Assembly (NCBI GenBank): GCA_937901445.1
Contig: CALDHY010000056.1
Coordinates: 1 to 24,462 of the forward strand
Source of the DNA: an uncultured Selenomonadales bacterium
GTDB taxonomy: Bacteria > Bacillota > Negativicutes > Selenomonadales > Selenomonadaceae
Reading direction: 5' to 3'
Length of the DNA stretch: 24,462 nt
The notes under the pieces were generated by a model that did no database searches, had not been told where the DNA came from, and saw nothing but the letters and a program-made list of their open reading frames with translations. Of this stretch, positions 1-7,697 are shown in pieces (position 1 is the first letter of the stretch; each line of letters begins with the position of its first letter). A program made the translations under genes and the position numbers.

Positions 1-77
1 CAGAAATGGCGGCAATTTTTTTGTTACAGATTTTTGCATGCGGCTTTATAATTTGCCAATGAAAGTGAGTGATAAAA

Positions 78-533
78 ATGCCGGTAAAAATTGGAACAAT
101 GACAACGCCAACTTCGCCGTTTGAAATTATTCACGAGAGCGGCGCAAAAGTTCAAGAAAAAGATACAAGTTTTGCAGAGGAACTTTTTGACCAACAAAAT
201 GAAGGCGTAACGCACGAAGAAATGGAGGCTATGCTCAAAAAAATTGACGAGCAAGCCGGTAAACTTAGCCGCACGCCGACTTATGAAGAACTGCGCGAAT
301 ACCGCACAATGATAAAAAATTTCATAGGCGCGGCGGTAAGCAATATGTACGAACTCAACGCGCAAGCCGGCTGGGACAGAATGGGGCGTCAGCGCGTTTA
401 TACCACCGTTAGAAAAATCGACCGCAAACTTGAGGAAATGGCTGAAAAAATTCGGCTCGGACAATCTGATAAACTTGATATTATTGCAAGTCATGACGCA
501 ATACGCGGTATGCTTGTGGATTTATATATGTGA
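78..533 (+). CDS. yaaR: YaaR-family protein (DUF327)
   Basis: A 151-residue, mostly helical, charged protein that resembles the YaaR/DUF327 family. The central stretch YEELREYRTMIKNF and the C-terminal pattern VYTTVRKIDRKLEEM followed by a LVDLYM end are typical of that family. No signal peptide or membrane segment is visible. I chose ATG at 78 because a GTGAG-type ribosome site lies about nine bases upstream; a GTG at 69 in the same frame overlaps that site. The stop codon overlaps the holB start by one base, so the pair is translationally coupled. In Bacillus and relatives yaaR sits immediately before holB, and that context supports the call as much as the sequence does. The molecular function is not established. 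Any upstream partner such as yaaQ or tmk lies outside the window. Confidence 0.85.
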   Translation: MPVKIGTMTTPTSPFEIIHESGAKVQEKDTSFAEELFDQQNEGVTHEEMEAMLKKIDEQAGKLSRTPTYEELREYRTMIKNFIGAAVSNMYELNAQAGWDRMGRQRVYTTVRKIDRKLEEMAEKIRLGQSDKLDIIASHDAIRGMLVDLYM

Positions 534-1534
534 TGGAAAATTTCAGTTGGAAAAATATTTTTGGCAACGCGCCGCGTGTCGAATACTTAAGAAAAATTTT
601 GAGTGAAAATAAATTTCCGCACGCAGTAATTTTTTCAGGCGTTGAGGGAATTGGTAAACGTAAAATCGCCGAAAACTGCGCGGCAGCTTTACTTTGCGAA
701 AATCCAAATGACGGCGAGGCTTGCGGCGTTTGTGCAAGCTGCAAAATTTTGGCGGCGGGCAACCACCCTGATTTTTACGTTGTCGAACCGGAAAAATCTA
801 AAACTGCTCAAAATATAAAAATTGGACAGATACGCGCCCTTCAAAGTGAAGTTTTACTTCAGCCGAATATTTCAAGTTGCCGCGTGGTTATTATTGACGG
901 CGCAGAATTTATGAACAACGCGGCGGCGAATTGCCTTTTAAAAACGCTTGAGGAGCCGACGGGGCAGACGATTTTTATTTTGACGACGGCTAATCGCGCA
1001 GGACTTTTAATGACAATTCGTTCACGTTGCGGCACTGTCAACTTTGATAAAATTTCAGCCGCAGATATTGAAACTGCTTTAAAATTGCGCGGCGTTGAAT
1101 CTGAACGGGCGCAGATTATTTCAAATATTTCAGACGGCAGTTTTGGGCGCGCCTTGAAGTTGGAAGAATCCGGCGGCTATGAAATTCGCAATGACGCTTT
1201 AAATTTTCTGGAAAATCTTTTGGCTAAAAAAATTACTGTCGAAGATATTTTTGAACGCGGCAAAACTTTTTCTGAAGGCTCAAAAGAAAACTTTGCTGAC
1301 TTTGTAACGTACATTCAAAAAATTCTGCGCGACGTACTTTTGATTGAAGGGGCTGAATTGTATAACCCCGACTTAAAATCTAAACTTGCAAAAATTAAAA
1401 TTGCCGAAAAAATTTTGTATGAACTTTTTGACGAAGGCAAAAAAATTCAGCGCAAACTCAATTCAAATGCAAATTTGCGCCTTGTTGTTGAATCGTATTT
1501 TCTGAAGTTGAGACAAATTGTCGAAGGAAGGTAA
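533..1534 (+). CDS. holB: DNA polymerase III subunit delta'
   Basis: A 333-residue AAA+ clamp-loader subunit that, with delta and tau/gamma, opens the beta sliding clamp. The P-loop-like GVEGIGKRK is at about residues 36-44, with Arg where a Ser/Thr is normally needed; this fits delta', which does not hydrolyse ATP. A four-cysteine zinc site follows (C55, C64, C67, C70, spaced 8-2-2 as in characterised delta'). Further on come the VVIIDGAEFM strand, the LLKTLEEP motif and the RSRC sensor-like segment. The length is normal. ATG at 533 shares one base with the yaaR stop (TGATG); a GTG one codon upstream is less likely. The usual next gene in Firmicutes, ricT, is absent and replaced by a secreted hypothetical. 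Confidence 0.93.
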   Translation: MENFSWKNIFGNAPRVEYLRKILSENKFPHAVIFSGVEGIGKRKIAENCAAALLCENPNDGEACGVCASCKILAAGNHPDFYVVEPEKSKTAQNIKIGQIRALQSEVLLQPNISSCRVVIIDGAEFMNNAAANCLLKTLEEPTGQTIFILTTANRAGLLMTIRSRCGTVNFDKISAADIETALKLRGVESERAQIISNISDGSFGRALKLEESGGYEIRNDALNFLENLLAKKITVEDIFERGKTFSEGSKENFADFVTYIQKILRDVLLIEGAELYNPDLKSKLAKIKIAEKILYELFDEGKKIQRKLNSNANLRLVVESYFLKLRQIVEGR

Positions 1535-1539
1535 AATTA

Positions 1540-2061
1540 TTGAAAATCGCATTGAAAATTTTTGCTGTTGCCGTAATGATTTTTGCGTGTACGAGTTCAG
1601 CCGCGTTTGCTGAAGATATGTACCCTGCAACTTTAGGCGACGGCGATTTTATTTTGGTTGACGGCGGAATGGGCGTCGGGCGTTACGCAGATAAACAGTC
1701 TGTCTACGTTCATAATTATTCGCCGCCTTTCTACCAAATTCAAATTAATATAGTGCCGGTAGTTTTTTCAAATGAATATTTTCAACAAAATGGAACGTAC
1801 GTCGGCAGCCCCTACAGAGCGGAAGATTATTACACAATAACTTTTCGCTACAACTGGGATACAAAAACTATTTTTACCCAAAATGAAAAAGGCATCTGGA
1901 AAAATTGGGATATAAACCACAGCTACAGCCACGCAGAGGGCAACCCGTTAATTCCGAACGCCGCCGAAGTTGCATTCTTTGCCGCGTACAATATGAAATT
2001 TTTTGGCGATATGAGAAATTCAAGCGGCTATCCTGTCGTCAGCGAAAATCTTTATTACTAA
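1540..2061 (+). CDS. small secreted protein of unknown function
   Basis: A 173-residue protein starting at TTG. The start is fixed by an AAGGAAGG ribosome site eight bases upstream, which overlaps the end of holB. Residues 1 to about 24 form a clear signal peptide (KIALK, then a hydrophobic core, then a probable cut after AFA), so the product is exported. The mature part is rich in Tyr, Asn, Phe and Gly, with no cysteine and no membrane segment, and looks like a compact beta-rich domain. I recognise no family. It lies five bases after holB on the same strand and probably shares its transcript, but nothing suggests a role in replication. It is convergent with the ATPase gene to its right, eight bases away. 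Confidence 0.75.
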   Translation: MKIALKIFAVAVMIFACTSSAAFAEDMYPATLGDGDFILVDGGMGVGRYADKQSVYVHNYSPPFYQIQINIVPVVFSNEYFQQNGTYVGSPYRAEDYYTITFRYNWDTKTIFTQNEKGIWKNWDINHSYSHAEGNPLIPNAAEVAFFAAYNMKFFGDMRNSSGYPVVSENLYY

Positions 2062-2069
2062 CTCGAAAA

Positions 2070-3023
2070 TTAATTTTCTAAAGGAAAATGACACGCTATA
2101 AAATGATTTTGTTCAAGCTCGTGAAATTCGGGCTTTTTTTGTTTGCAAATTTCTTGACAGTGCAAGCAACGATTTTGAAAAGGGCAACCGGCGGGAATAT
2201 CAAGCGGGCTCGGAATATCGCCGGGCAAAATTTCTATGTACTGATTTTGGGCTTGGTCAGTTGAAAAAACCGCCTTCAAAAGTGCGCGGGTGTAGGGGTG
2301 GCGTGCGCTGTTCAATTTATCGCCGTCAAGTTGTTCCATCATATTGCCCAAATACATTACGCAAATTCTGTGAGCAAATAAATTTACCAACGCCATATCG
2401 TGACAAATGAAAATGTACGTGACGCCCTTTTCTTTTTGCAGTTTTACCAAAAGTTTTATAATCGTATCCTGTACCGAAACATCAAGCGCGCTGGTTGCTT
2501 CATCGCAAGCAATAATTTCCGGCTCCAACGCCAACGCCCGTGCTATTGCAACTCTTTGACGCTGCCCGCCGCTCATATTGTGCGGATAACGATTTACAAA
2601 GTCCGGCGGTAAGTCAACCTGCGCGAGGAGTTCACGGGCTTTATTTTCGACTTCAGATTTTTTTATTAAATCGAAATTTAAAAGCGGTTCGCAGATAATA
2701 TCCTTGATTTTCATTTTTGGATTGAAGGCGGCGGTAGGGTCTTGAAAAACCATTTGAATATTTCTGTAGTTTTGGCGTTTTTCTTCGCCGGTAAGTTGCG
2801 TAATATCGACGCCGTGAAAAAAAATTTTGCCGCTTGTAGGTTTTTGCATATTCATAATCGCTTTTAACAGTGTAGTTTTGCCGCAACCGCTTTCACCGAC
2901 AATCGCTACAGTTTCACCGCGCCGCACGTTGAAAGAAATATCGTCACAAGCCGTTAAAAATTTTTTATTTGCAACGGGAAATTTTTTTGTAATATGTTGA
3001 ACTTGCAAAATAATTTCAGACAT
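2070..3023 (-). CDS. Opp/Nik-family ABC transporter ATPase, second subunit (DppF/NikE type)
   Basis: A 317-residue ATPase powering the permease pair encoded at 8765-10521. It has Walker A GESGCGKTT, the Q-loop in MVFQDP, the ABC signature SGGQRQRVAIARAL, Walker B IIACDEATSALD and the H-loop in CHDMAL. The C-terminus carries the oligopeptide/dipeptide-type extension (HPYTRALL) and a four-cysteine tail (CPF, CLHC, ACHF region) known from OppD/OppF-like proteins as a likely iron-sulfur site. I chose the ATG at 3021-3023, with GGAGGG seven bases upstream; it overlaps the preceding ATPase stop. An upstream in-frame start at 3056 would run inside that gene and is unlikely. It is the last gene of the transcript. 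The only hairpin near its end is a GC-free palindrome shared with the convergent gene. Confidence 0.92.
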   Translation of the reverse strand: MSEIILQVQHITKKFPVANKKFLTACDDISFNVRRGETVAIVGESGCGKTTLLKAIMNMQKPTSGKIFFHGVDITQLTGEEKRQNYRNIQMVFQDPTAAFNPKMKIKDIICEPLLNFDLIKKSEVENKARELLAQVDLPPDFVNRYPHNMSGGQRQRVAIARALALEPEIIACDEATSALDVSVQDTIIKLLVKLQKEKGVTYIFICHDMALVNLFAHRICVMYLGNMMEQLDGDKLNSARHPYTRALLKAVFSTDQAQNQYIEILPGDIPSPLDIPAGCPFQNRCLHCQEICKQKKPEFHELEQNHFIACHFPLEN

Positions 3024-3807
3024 AGCGACGCCCTCCAATTTCAGGAACAGCGGCAAGCAAAGTTTTTGTGTATTCGGCTTGAGGATTATTTAAAACGTCT
3101 GCCGTCTTGCCGTATTCGACAACGCGCCCTTGTGACATAACCATTAAATTATCAGAAAGATAACTTGCAACGCCTAGATTGTGAGTAACCATAATCATTG
3201 CCGCGCCGGTGCCGCGCGTTATAAACATTAATTCGCCTACAATTTGTGCCTGCGTTGTAACATCAAGCGCACTTGTTGGTTCATCAGCCAAAAGTAACTT
3301 AGGCTGAAAAGTTATCGCCATTGCAATACCTACGCGCTGTCTCATTCCGCCGGAAAGTTCAAATGTGTACGAACTCAAAATATTTTCCGGATTGGGCAAA
3401 TTCATTAAAACCAATTTATCAACCGCCATATCGTACGCGGCTTTTTTGTCTAAATCGCTGTGGACTTGAATATATTCAACAAATTGTTTGCCGATTGTAT
3501 GTACGGGATTCAGCATATTGCCGCTGTCTTGAAAAATCATTGAAATATTTTTGCCGCGCAATTTTCGCCAGCCGTCACTGTCAAGCTCGCGCAGGTTTTT
3601 ATTTTCAAAAATTATTTCGCCCTTTGTAACTTCACCGCCGCCCGGCAAAACATTTAAAATTGCACGAATTACGGTAGTTTTGCCGCTACCACTTTCTCCA
3701 ACGATTGTCAAAATTTCGCCTTCGTCAAGTTGAAAGTTGACACCTTGCACAGTTGGAATTTTACTTTTTGCGTAGGAAATTTCTAAATCTGAAACGCTTA
3801 ACAACAA
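3016..3807 (-). CDS. Opp/Nik-family ABC transporter ATPase, first subunit (DppD/NikD type)
   Basis: A 263-residue ATPase partner of the preceding entry. Walker A is GESGSGKTT, the signature LSGGMRQRVGIAMA, Walker B LLLADEPTSALD, and the switch histidine lies in VTHNLG. It lacks the long cysteine-rich C-terminal tail of its partner and ends soon after TKTLLAAVPEI, a length close to NikD and shorter than OppD/DppD. I prefer TTG at 3807: the AGAAGG ribosome site lies eight bases before it but abuts the alternative GTG at 3816. The start is only 12 bases after the methyltransferase stop, so the transporter ATPases appear to be transcribed with the restriction-modification genes, away from the permeases. 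Substrate is inferred from the riboswitch upstream of the permeases. Confidence 0.92.
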   Translation of the reverse strand: MLLSVSDLEISYAKSKIPTVQGVNFQLDEGEILTIVGESGSGKTTVIRAILNVLPGGGEVTKGEIIFENKNLRELDSDGWRKLRGKNISMIFQDSGNMLNPVHTIGKQFVEYIQVHSDLDKKAAYDMAVDKLVLMNLPNPENILSSYTFELSGGMRQRVGIAMAITFQPKLLLADEPTSALDVTTQAQIVGELMFITRGTGAAMIMVTHNLGVASYLSDNLMVMSQGRVVEYGKTADVLNNPQAEYTKTLLAAVPEIGGRRYV

Positions 3808-3819
3808 ATTTTTCACCTT

Positions 3820-5328
3820 CTAAAACATTTCAATTTCGCCGCAGTTAAATAAATTTAAAAATTCACTCAAAATATTTTCGTCCAAATAATTTTCTAATCC
3901 GAGTGCTGATTCTGTCAAAATAAGTTCTTCAATAGGAATTGTTGCGCAGATTTTAGAAAAGTCAATTCGAGAAAGAATTTTCTTTGTAAAAGGGCGTTTA
4001 GATTCAGCAAAAATCAAACTTTGCAAAAAAGATTTAACCTTGTCCGTATTCAGATAAATCATCGCCGTATAAGCCGCGTCATAATTTTCAAAGCCAATAA
4101 AATAACAAGTATCATCAAGCATAACCGGCTTTTCATTGCTTGAAAAAATCAGCGAAAATTTCGGCGTTTTGTTAAGCCCGCCAATACAAACTTTGTAAGG
4201 CTTATAGGAATATTCGCCAATTCCGAACATTGCAAATTGCGGAGCGTTGGTATAAATTTTACTTTTTCTTTTGCCGAATAAATCTGCGTTTTGATTTAAA
4301 TAATCCCAAAGTTTCGGCGCGGTAAATTTTAAATGTGCCGTATTTTCGCCCAAGAATTTTTGAGTAACTATTACGTATTTTGAAAAACTTTTTATAATCG
4401 GCTTTTTGATATTGCTACTTTTGACGAGCGGAAAAATAAATTTGTCTTCCACGTCAACAATTTGGTTTTTGCCGTTTTTAAAAAATCCGTCATCAAATGT
4501 CAGCTCCATAATTTTGGCGCAGTCGTGCTTTATACCTTGCCGCCATTCAAAAAAGCATTTGCCGTCAAAATCACAAGTCGAAATTGAAATATCATTGTAA
4601 AATTTCCCGTTTCGATAACCTAAAATTTTTTTCAAAATGTGCGGCGCGTCAAATTCGTAAACTTTACAATTAGCGGGCAAAATATTTTGGTCAGTCAATT
4701 CAAGGTAAAAAATGCAAGCGTCGGCACTTATTCCAAAAATTTTGTTGGCGTCGAATGTGAAAATTTCGCAATTTTTGAACGGCACATTTACGCGAACAAT
4801 TTCTTGAAAAATATTTTTAGCAACAGAAATTTTGCACAACATCGCAATAACCGCGTTAGTGTTTCGATAAAAATTTATCAGACTTTCAATAATGTATTCG
4901 CAAATATCAAAATTGCTCGCACCGGTTAAAGCGTCAATCCCGCGTAAATTTCTAAAATTCGTTTTACTCGGCAGATTATTTGAATTTAATTTTGAAAGTT
5001 CGCTATTATTAATCCACGGGGGATTTCCAATAATCAAAACATTTTCCGCCTTTGGAATTTGACACTCAAAAAAATTTTTGTTGACGATTTTAACTTTGTC
5101 ATTTGAAAGATTTTCGGCGCAAATTTTGCAGTAGTCTGGATTTATTTCAATTCCAAAATATTTTTCAGCATCAAAAATCAGTGACGCTTTTAAAAAATTT
5201 CCAATACCGCAGGTTGGCTCCAAAATTGTTGCAGGTTTTAATTTTTTTTGTTCTTTCAAAAATTTACAAACTTTCAGTGCAAATTCAAAGGGCGTTTGAT
5301 AATCGCCGTAAACTTTTTTAGAAGTCAT
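3820..5328 (-). CDS. N6-adenine DNA methyltransferase of a restriction-modification system
   Basis: A 502-residue SAM-dependent methyltransferase. GDYQTP (residues 8-13) matches the motif-X region of gamma-class N6-adenine enzymes. Motif I, ILEPTCGIGNF, is at about 35-45, an acidic SAM-binding strand FGIEIN at about 58-63, and the catalytic NPPW at 102-105. The remaining roughly 350 residues would be the target-recognition and C-terminal region. ATG at 5326-5328 has GGAG nine bases upstream; a TTG at 5346 in frame is less likely. The gene overlaps the 3' end of the endonuclease gene by 11 bases, so the two are translationally coupled, and it should protect the host sites that the endonuclease cuts. 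The DNA looks more AT-rich than its neighbours, in line with horizontal acquisition. Recognition sequence unknown. Confidence 0.88.
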   Translation of the reverse strand: MTSKKVYGDYQTPFEFALKVCKFLKEQKKLKPATILEPTCGIGNFLKASLIFDAEKYFGIEINPDYCKICAENLSNDKVKIVNKNFFECQIPKAENVLIIGNPPWINNSELSKLNSNNLPSKTNFRNLRGIDALTGASNFDICEYIIESLINFYRNTNAVIAMLCKISVAKNIFQEIVRVNVPFKNCEIFTFDANKIFGISADACIFYLELTDQNILPANCKVYEFDAPHILKKILGYRNGKFYNDISISTCDFDGKCFFEWRQGIKHDCAKIMELTFDDGFFKNGKNQIVDVEDKFIFPLVKSSNIKKPIIKSFSKYVIVTQKFLGENTAHLKFTAPKLWDYLNQNADLFGKRKSKIYTNAPQFAMFGIGEYSYKPYKVCIGGLNKTPKFSLIFSSNEKPVMLDDTCYFIGFENYDAAYTAMIYLNTDKVKSFLQSLIFAESKRPFTKKILSRIDFSKICATIPIEELILTESALGLENYLDENILSEFLNLFNCGEIEMF

Positions 5329-5974
5329 AATTAAAAACTCCGTCAACAGAATTTTTTAAGGCAATAACGCGGGAATATTGTAAACGCCATTGAAGAGCAT
5401 TACTGATTGTCAAATATCCTTGTTGCGGCGGATTATTTAAAATTTCTTCAGCCAAATTTTCTAAAGTTATATCGTCGCCGGGAATATTTCTATCATACAA
5501 AAAAGCCATAATGTCTTCTTTATTTGCGCCGTCTTGCAACATTTCACGAAGTCTTTTTGTAACTGTAAAATCTGCCGTCCGCGTTTTGTCAACGAAAGTA
5601 CAGTTTAAAAATTTCAAAGTGCAAGTATCGACTGTATCAATTTTTCTGTAGACAAAAACCAGTAAATTATAGCCAAGACCAAAAATTTTTTGTCGCGCAG
5701 ATTTATAAGGGCAACTTGATTGCGGTTGAGAAATTGAAGTAACTTTTATATCAGTCAAAATATTTTCGTCCGGCAAGTCAATTCCTTTTGCGCTGTTGCC
5801 TTCAGAAAATTTATACTTCGTCTTCAAAAATTTTTTAAATTCGTGTTCAATGTAAGTACCAACGGCTTTTCCGTCTGTAACGCTGAATAATTCTTTATGA
5901 TTTTTCTTCGACGCAATTTCACAGAAATTTTGTGATTCTGTAATTAAATTTTCAAGCGTTAAAATCTGTTTCAA
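5318..5974 (-). CDS. probable type II restriction endonuclease
   Basis: A 218-residue protein directly upstream of and overlapping an N6-adenine methyltransferase. It shows a PD-(D/E)xK-like core: an acidic helix (E43/E45), GIDLPD at about 64-69, then TDIKVTS at 74-80, giving candidate catalytic D66 (or D69), D75 and K77, followed by a beta strand (LGYNLLVFVY). I think it belongs to a known type II enzyme family but cannot name the specificity; an ApaLI-like assignment is only a guess. I chose TTG at 5972-5974, because GGAGGG lies seven bases before it; the TTG at 5989 overlaps that ribosome site. The T-tract of a strong terminator ends directly at this site, so expression may depend on read-through or an unseen promoter. 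Confidence 0.75.
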   Translation of the reverse strand: MKQILTLENLITESQNFCEIASKKNHKELFSVTDGKAVGTYIEHEFKKFLKTKYKFSEGNSAKGIDLPDENILTDIKVTSISQPQSSCPYKSARQKIFGLGYNLLVFVYRKIDTVDTCTLKFLNCTFVDKTRTADFTVTKRLREMLQDGANKEDIMAFLYDRNIPGDDITLENLAEEILNNPPQQGYLTISNALQWRLQYSRVIALKNSVDGVFNYDF

Positions 5975-5987
5975 AGTTTTACCCTCC

Positions 5988-6038
5988 AAAAAAATTGAGA
6001 TGCTAATCCGCGCAAATTATACAGGATTAACACCTCAA
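5988..6038 (-). terminator. intrinsic terminator after the binding-protein gene
   Basis: On the minus strand a 15-bp stem (arms 5995-6009 and 6024-6038, no mismatch, two G-U wobbles in RNA) with a 14-base loop is followed by seven T (5988-5994). It lies between the stop of the binding-protein gene and the ribosome site of the endonuclease gene, which begins on the base after the T-tract. It should end most transcripts of the binding protein before the restriction-modification and ATPase genes. Confidence 0.88.
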
Positions 6039-6049
6039 CTGAAAGGAAA

Positions 6050-7636
6050 TTATTTAGCCGGTTTAATTAAATTGGTAATCCAATAATAATCTGAAGGATA
6101 CATTTTCACGCCGTCAACATATTTTGCATTGATAATATTTGTTTGAGGGTAGCCGAAGAATAAAGACGCGCCGTCATTCAACAAAATTTGTTGCAGTTCA
6201 ATAATCAGCTCGCGGCGTTTATCTTTGTCAAATTCCATTGAAAGTTGTTCAAGTTTTGCGTCATATTCGGGATTTGAATAACCGGAGCCGTTTTGCGGGT
6301 TGTTGCCGTCAACATTTGTTTTCCAGTACCAACTCAAGAAAATTTCCGGGTCGCCGGTATTTGCCGTCGTAATATTGGAAATTAATAAATCGTATTCGCC
6401 TTTAATTCCCATATTGTCAATCAAGTTATAGTCAACCGTGTTAATTTTAATGTCAAAGCCGAGTTTCTTTAAATCAGCTTGAACGGCTTCAGCATACAGC
6501 GGCAATTCTGCGCGAGAATTATAAACTACAAAATCAAGCGTTAAATTTCTGCCGTCCTTGTCCAAAATTCCATCGCCGTCTGAATCAGTCCAGCCCGCCT
6601 CTGTCAAAAGTTGTTTTGCACGTTCGGGATTGTAAGTATTTGGATCTGTCAACTGTGCAAAGCCATAATCGAGCGAAGGCGGCACGGGAGCTTTACCGGG
6701 TATAAAAGTTCCCTTCAATAAAATATCGTTGTAAGTTTCACGGTCACAGCCGGAAATTAAAGCCGCCCTAACTTTAGCATCGCTCAAAATGTGGTCGGGA
6801 TTCTGATTCAACCGCGCCAAAACTACGCGCAGTGAGGAAATTTCATCGACGTGGAATTTGTCATTGTTTTTGAAAATTTCAATATCGCCCGCCGCAATAT
6901 TCACGGCAACGTCAACATCGCCCGCTTGCAGAGCCATTGCGCGGGTATTGGGATCGTCAATCGAAGGAATTTCAACTGTAGGATAAGGAACTTCGCCCGC
7001 CCAATAATTTTCGTTGCGTTTCATTACGGCGCGTTCTTTCACGAAACTTTCAACAGTGTAAGGACCGGTACAAATTGGACCTTCGCTTGAAAAGTTTCTT
7101 CCCGCTTGTTCGGCGGCAACGTCAACGATTATGAAAAGCGGGTCGGCAAGATAACCGGGCATACCCGGTAAAGGTTTTTTAGTTTGAATGATTAAATTTT
7201 GTCCGTCGGCAGTGATTGATTCATATTCAAAGAAAGTTGCGGCGCGGGTATTTTTTGCAAAGGCGCGTTCGATAGATTGTTTAACCGCGTCTGCAGTCAA
7301 GGCGTCACCGTTTGAAAATTTCACGTTGTCACGAATTTTAAAAGTCCAAGTTAAATGGTCGTCGCTAACATTCCAACTTTCAGCAAGCCACGGCTGAATA
7401 TTCATTTTTTCGTCAAACTTGGTTAAACATTCGCCGAGCCCGTAGCGCATAACTACCCAACCGAAATAATTTTGCGTAGGTTCAAGCGTGTCTGCAAAAT
7501 TTGTTACACCAACTTTTAAAACGTCGGGGTCGCCGCCTTTTGAATTGCCGCCGCCCGCGTCATCGCCGCCGCAACCTGTAAATAAAATCCCTGTTGCCGC
7601 TACCGCCGCCAAAAGTTTTTTCCATTTAAAAAGCAT
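6050..7636 (-). CDS. SBP_bac_5 family lipoprotein, substrate-binding protein of the Opp/Nik transporter
   Basis: A 528-residue solute-binding protein. Residues 1-22 are a lipoprotein signal with lipobox LFTGC (C22), followed by a Gly/Asp-rich linker, so it is membrane-anchored outside the cell membrane. Family 5 features include the LAESWNVSDD...WTFKIRDNVKFSNGDALTA block near the N-terminus, FVKERAVMKRNENYW, a DSDGDGILDKDG calcium-loop-like segment common in this family, and a C-terminal block of helices. ATG at 7634-7636 has AAAGGAAG upstream. The natural partners are the permeases at 8765-10521, but a plus-strand gene now separates them, so this gene needs its own promoter, which I could not identify in the 61-bp divergent gap. 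The riboswitch suggests cobalt, a cobalt chelate or a corrinoid as ligand; nickel or peptides remain possible. Confidence 0.9.
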   Translation of the reverse strand: MLFKWKKLLAAVAATGILFTGCGGDDAGGGNSKGGDPDVLKVGVTNFADTLEPTQNYFGWVVMRYGLGECLTKFDEKMNIQPWLAESWNVSDDHLTWTFKIRDNVKFSNGDALTADAVKQSIERAFAKNTRAATFFEYESITADGQNLIIQTKKPLPGMPGYLADPLFIIVDVAAEQAGRNFSSEGPICTGPYTVESFVKERAVMKRNENYWAGEVPYPTVEIPSIDDPNTRAMALQAGDVDVAVNIAAGDIEIFKNNDKFHVDEISSLRVVLARLNQNPDHILSDAKVRAALISGCDRETYNDILLKGTFIPGKAPVPPSLDYGFAQLTDPNTYNPERAKQLLTEAGWTDSDGDGILDKDGRNLTLDFVVYNSRAELPLYAEAVQADLKKLGFDIKINTVDYNLIDNMGIKGEYDLLISNITTANTGDPEIFLSWYWKTNVDGNNPQNGSGYSNPEYDAKLEQLSMEFDKDKRRELIIELQQILLNDGASLFFGYPQTNIINAKYVDGVKMYPSDYYWITNLIKPAK

Positions 7637-7697
7637 TAAAACAACTTCCTTTCAGTTTAAAAATATATTAAAATCCCCAATTAGAGGAGTGATTTTT

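Noticed and set aside
1..62. A short hydrophobic reading frame ending in TGA at 60-62 that could be the tail of an upstream gene
   Set aside because: Fewer than 20 codons are visible, other frames are also open for part of it, and no family signature is present, so it cannot be supported.
2070..2095. Palindrome GAAAATTAATTTTC between the convergent secreted-protein and ATPase genes as a bidirectional terminator
   Set aside because: The stem has only two G-C pairs and no loop or clear T-tract; it is too weak to call.
7488..7697. Upstream extension of the HsdR-N-like gene
   Set aside because: It would read antisense through the signal peptide region of the binding protein, and a strong GAGGAG site precedes the ATG at 7698.
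7637..7697. Promoters in the divergent gap before the binding-protein and HsdR-N-like genes
   Set aside because: AT-rich -10-like strings exist on both strands, but no -35 element at proper spacing could be paired with them.
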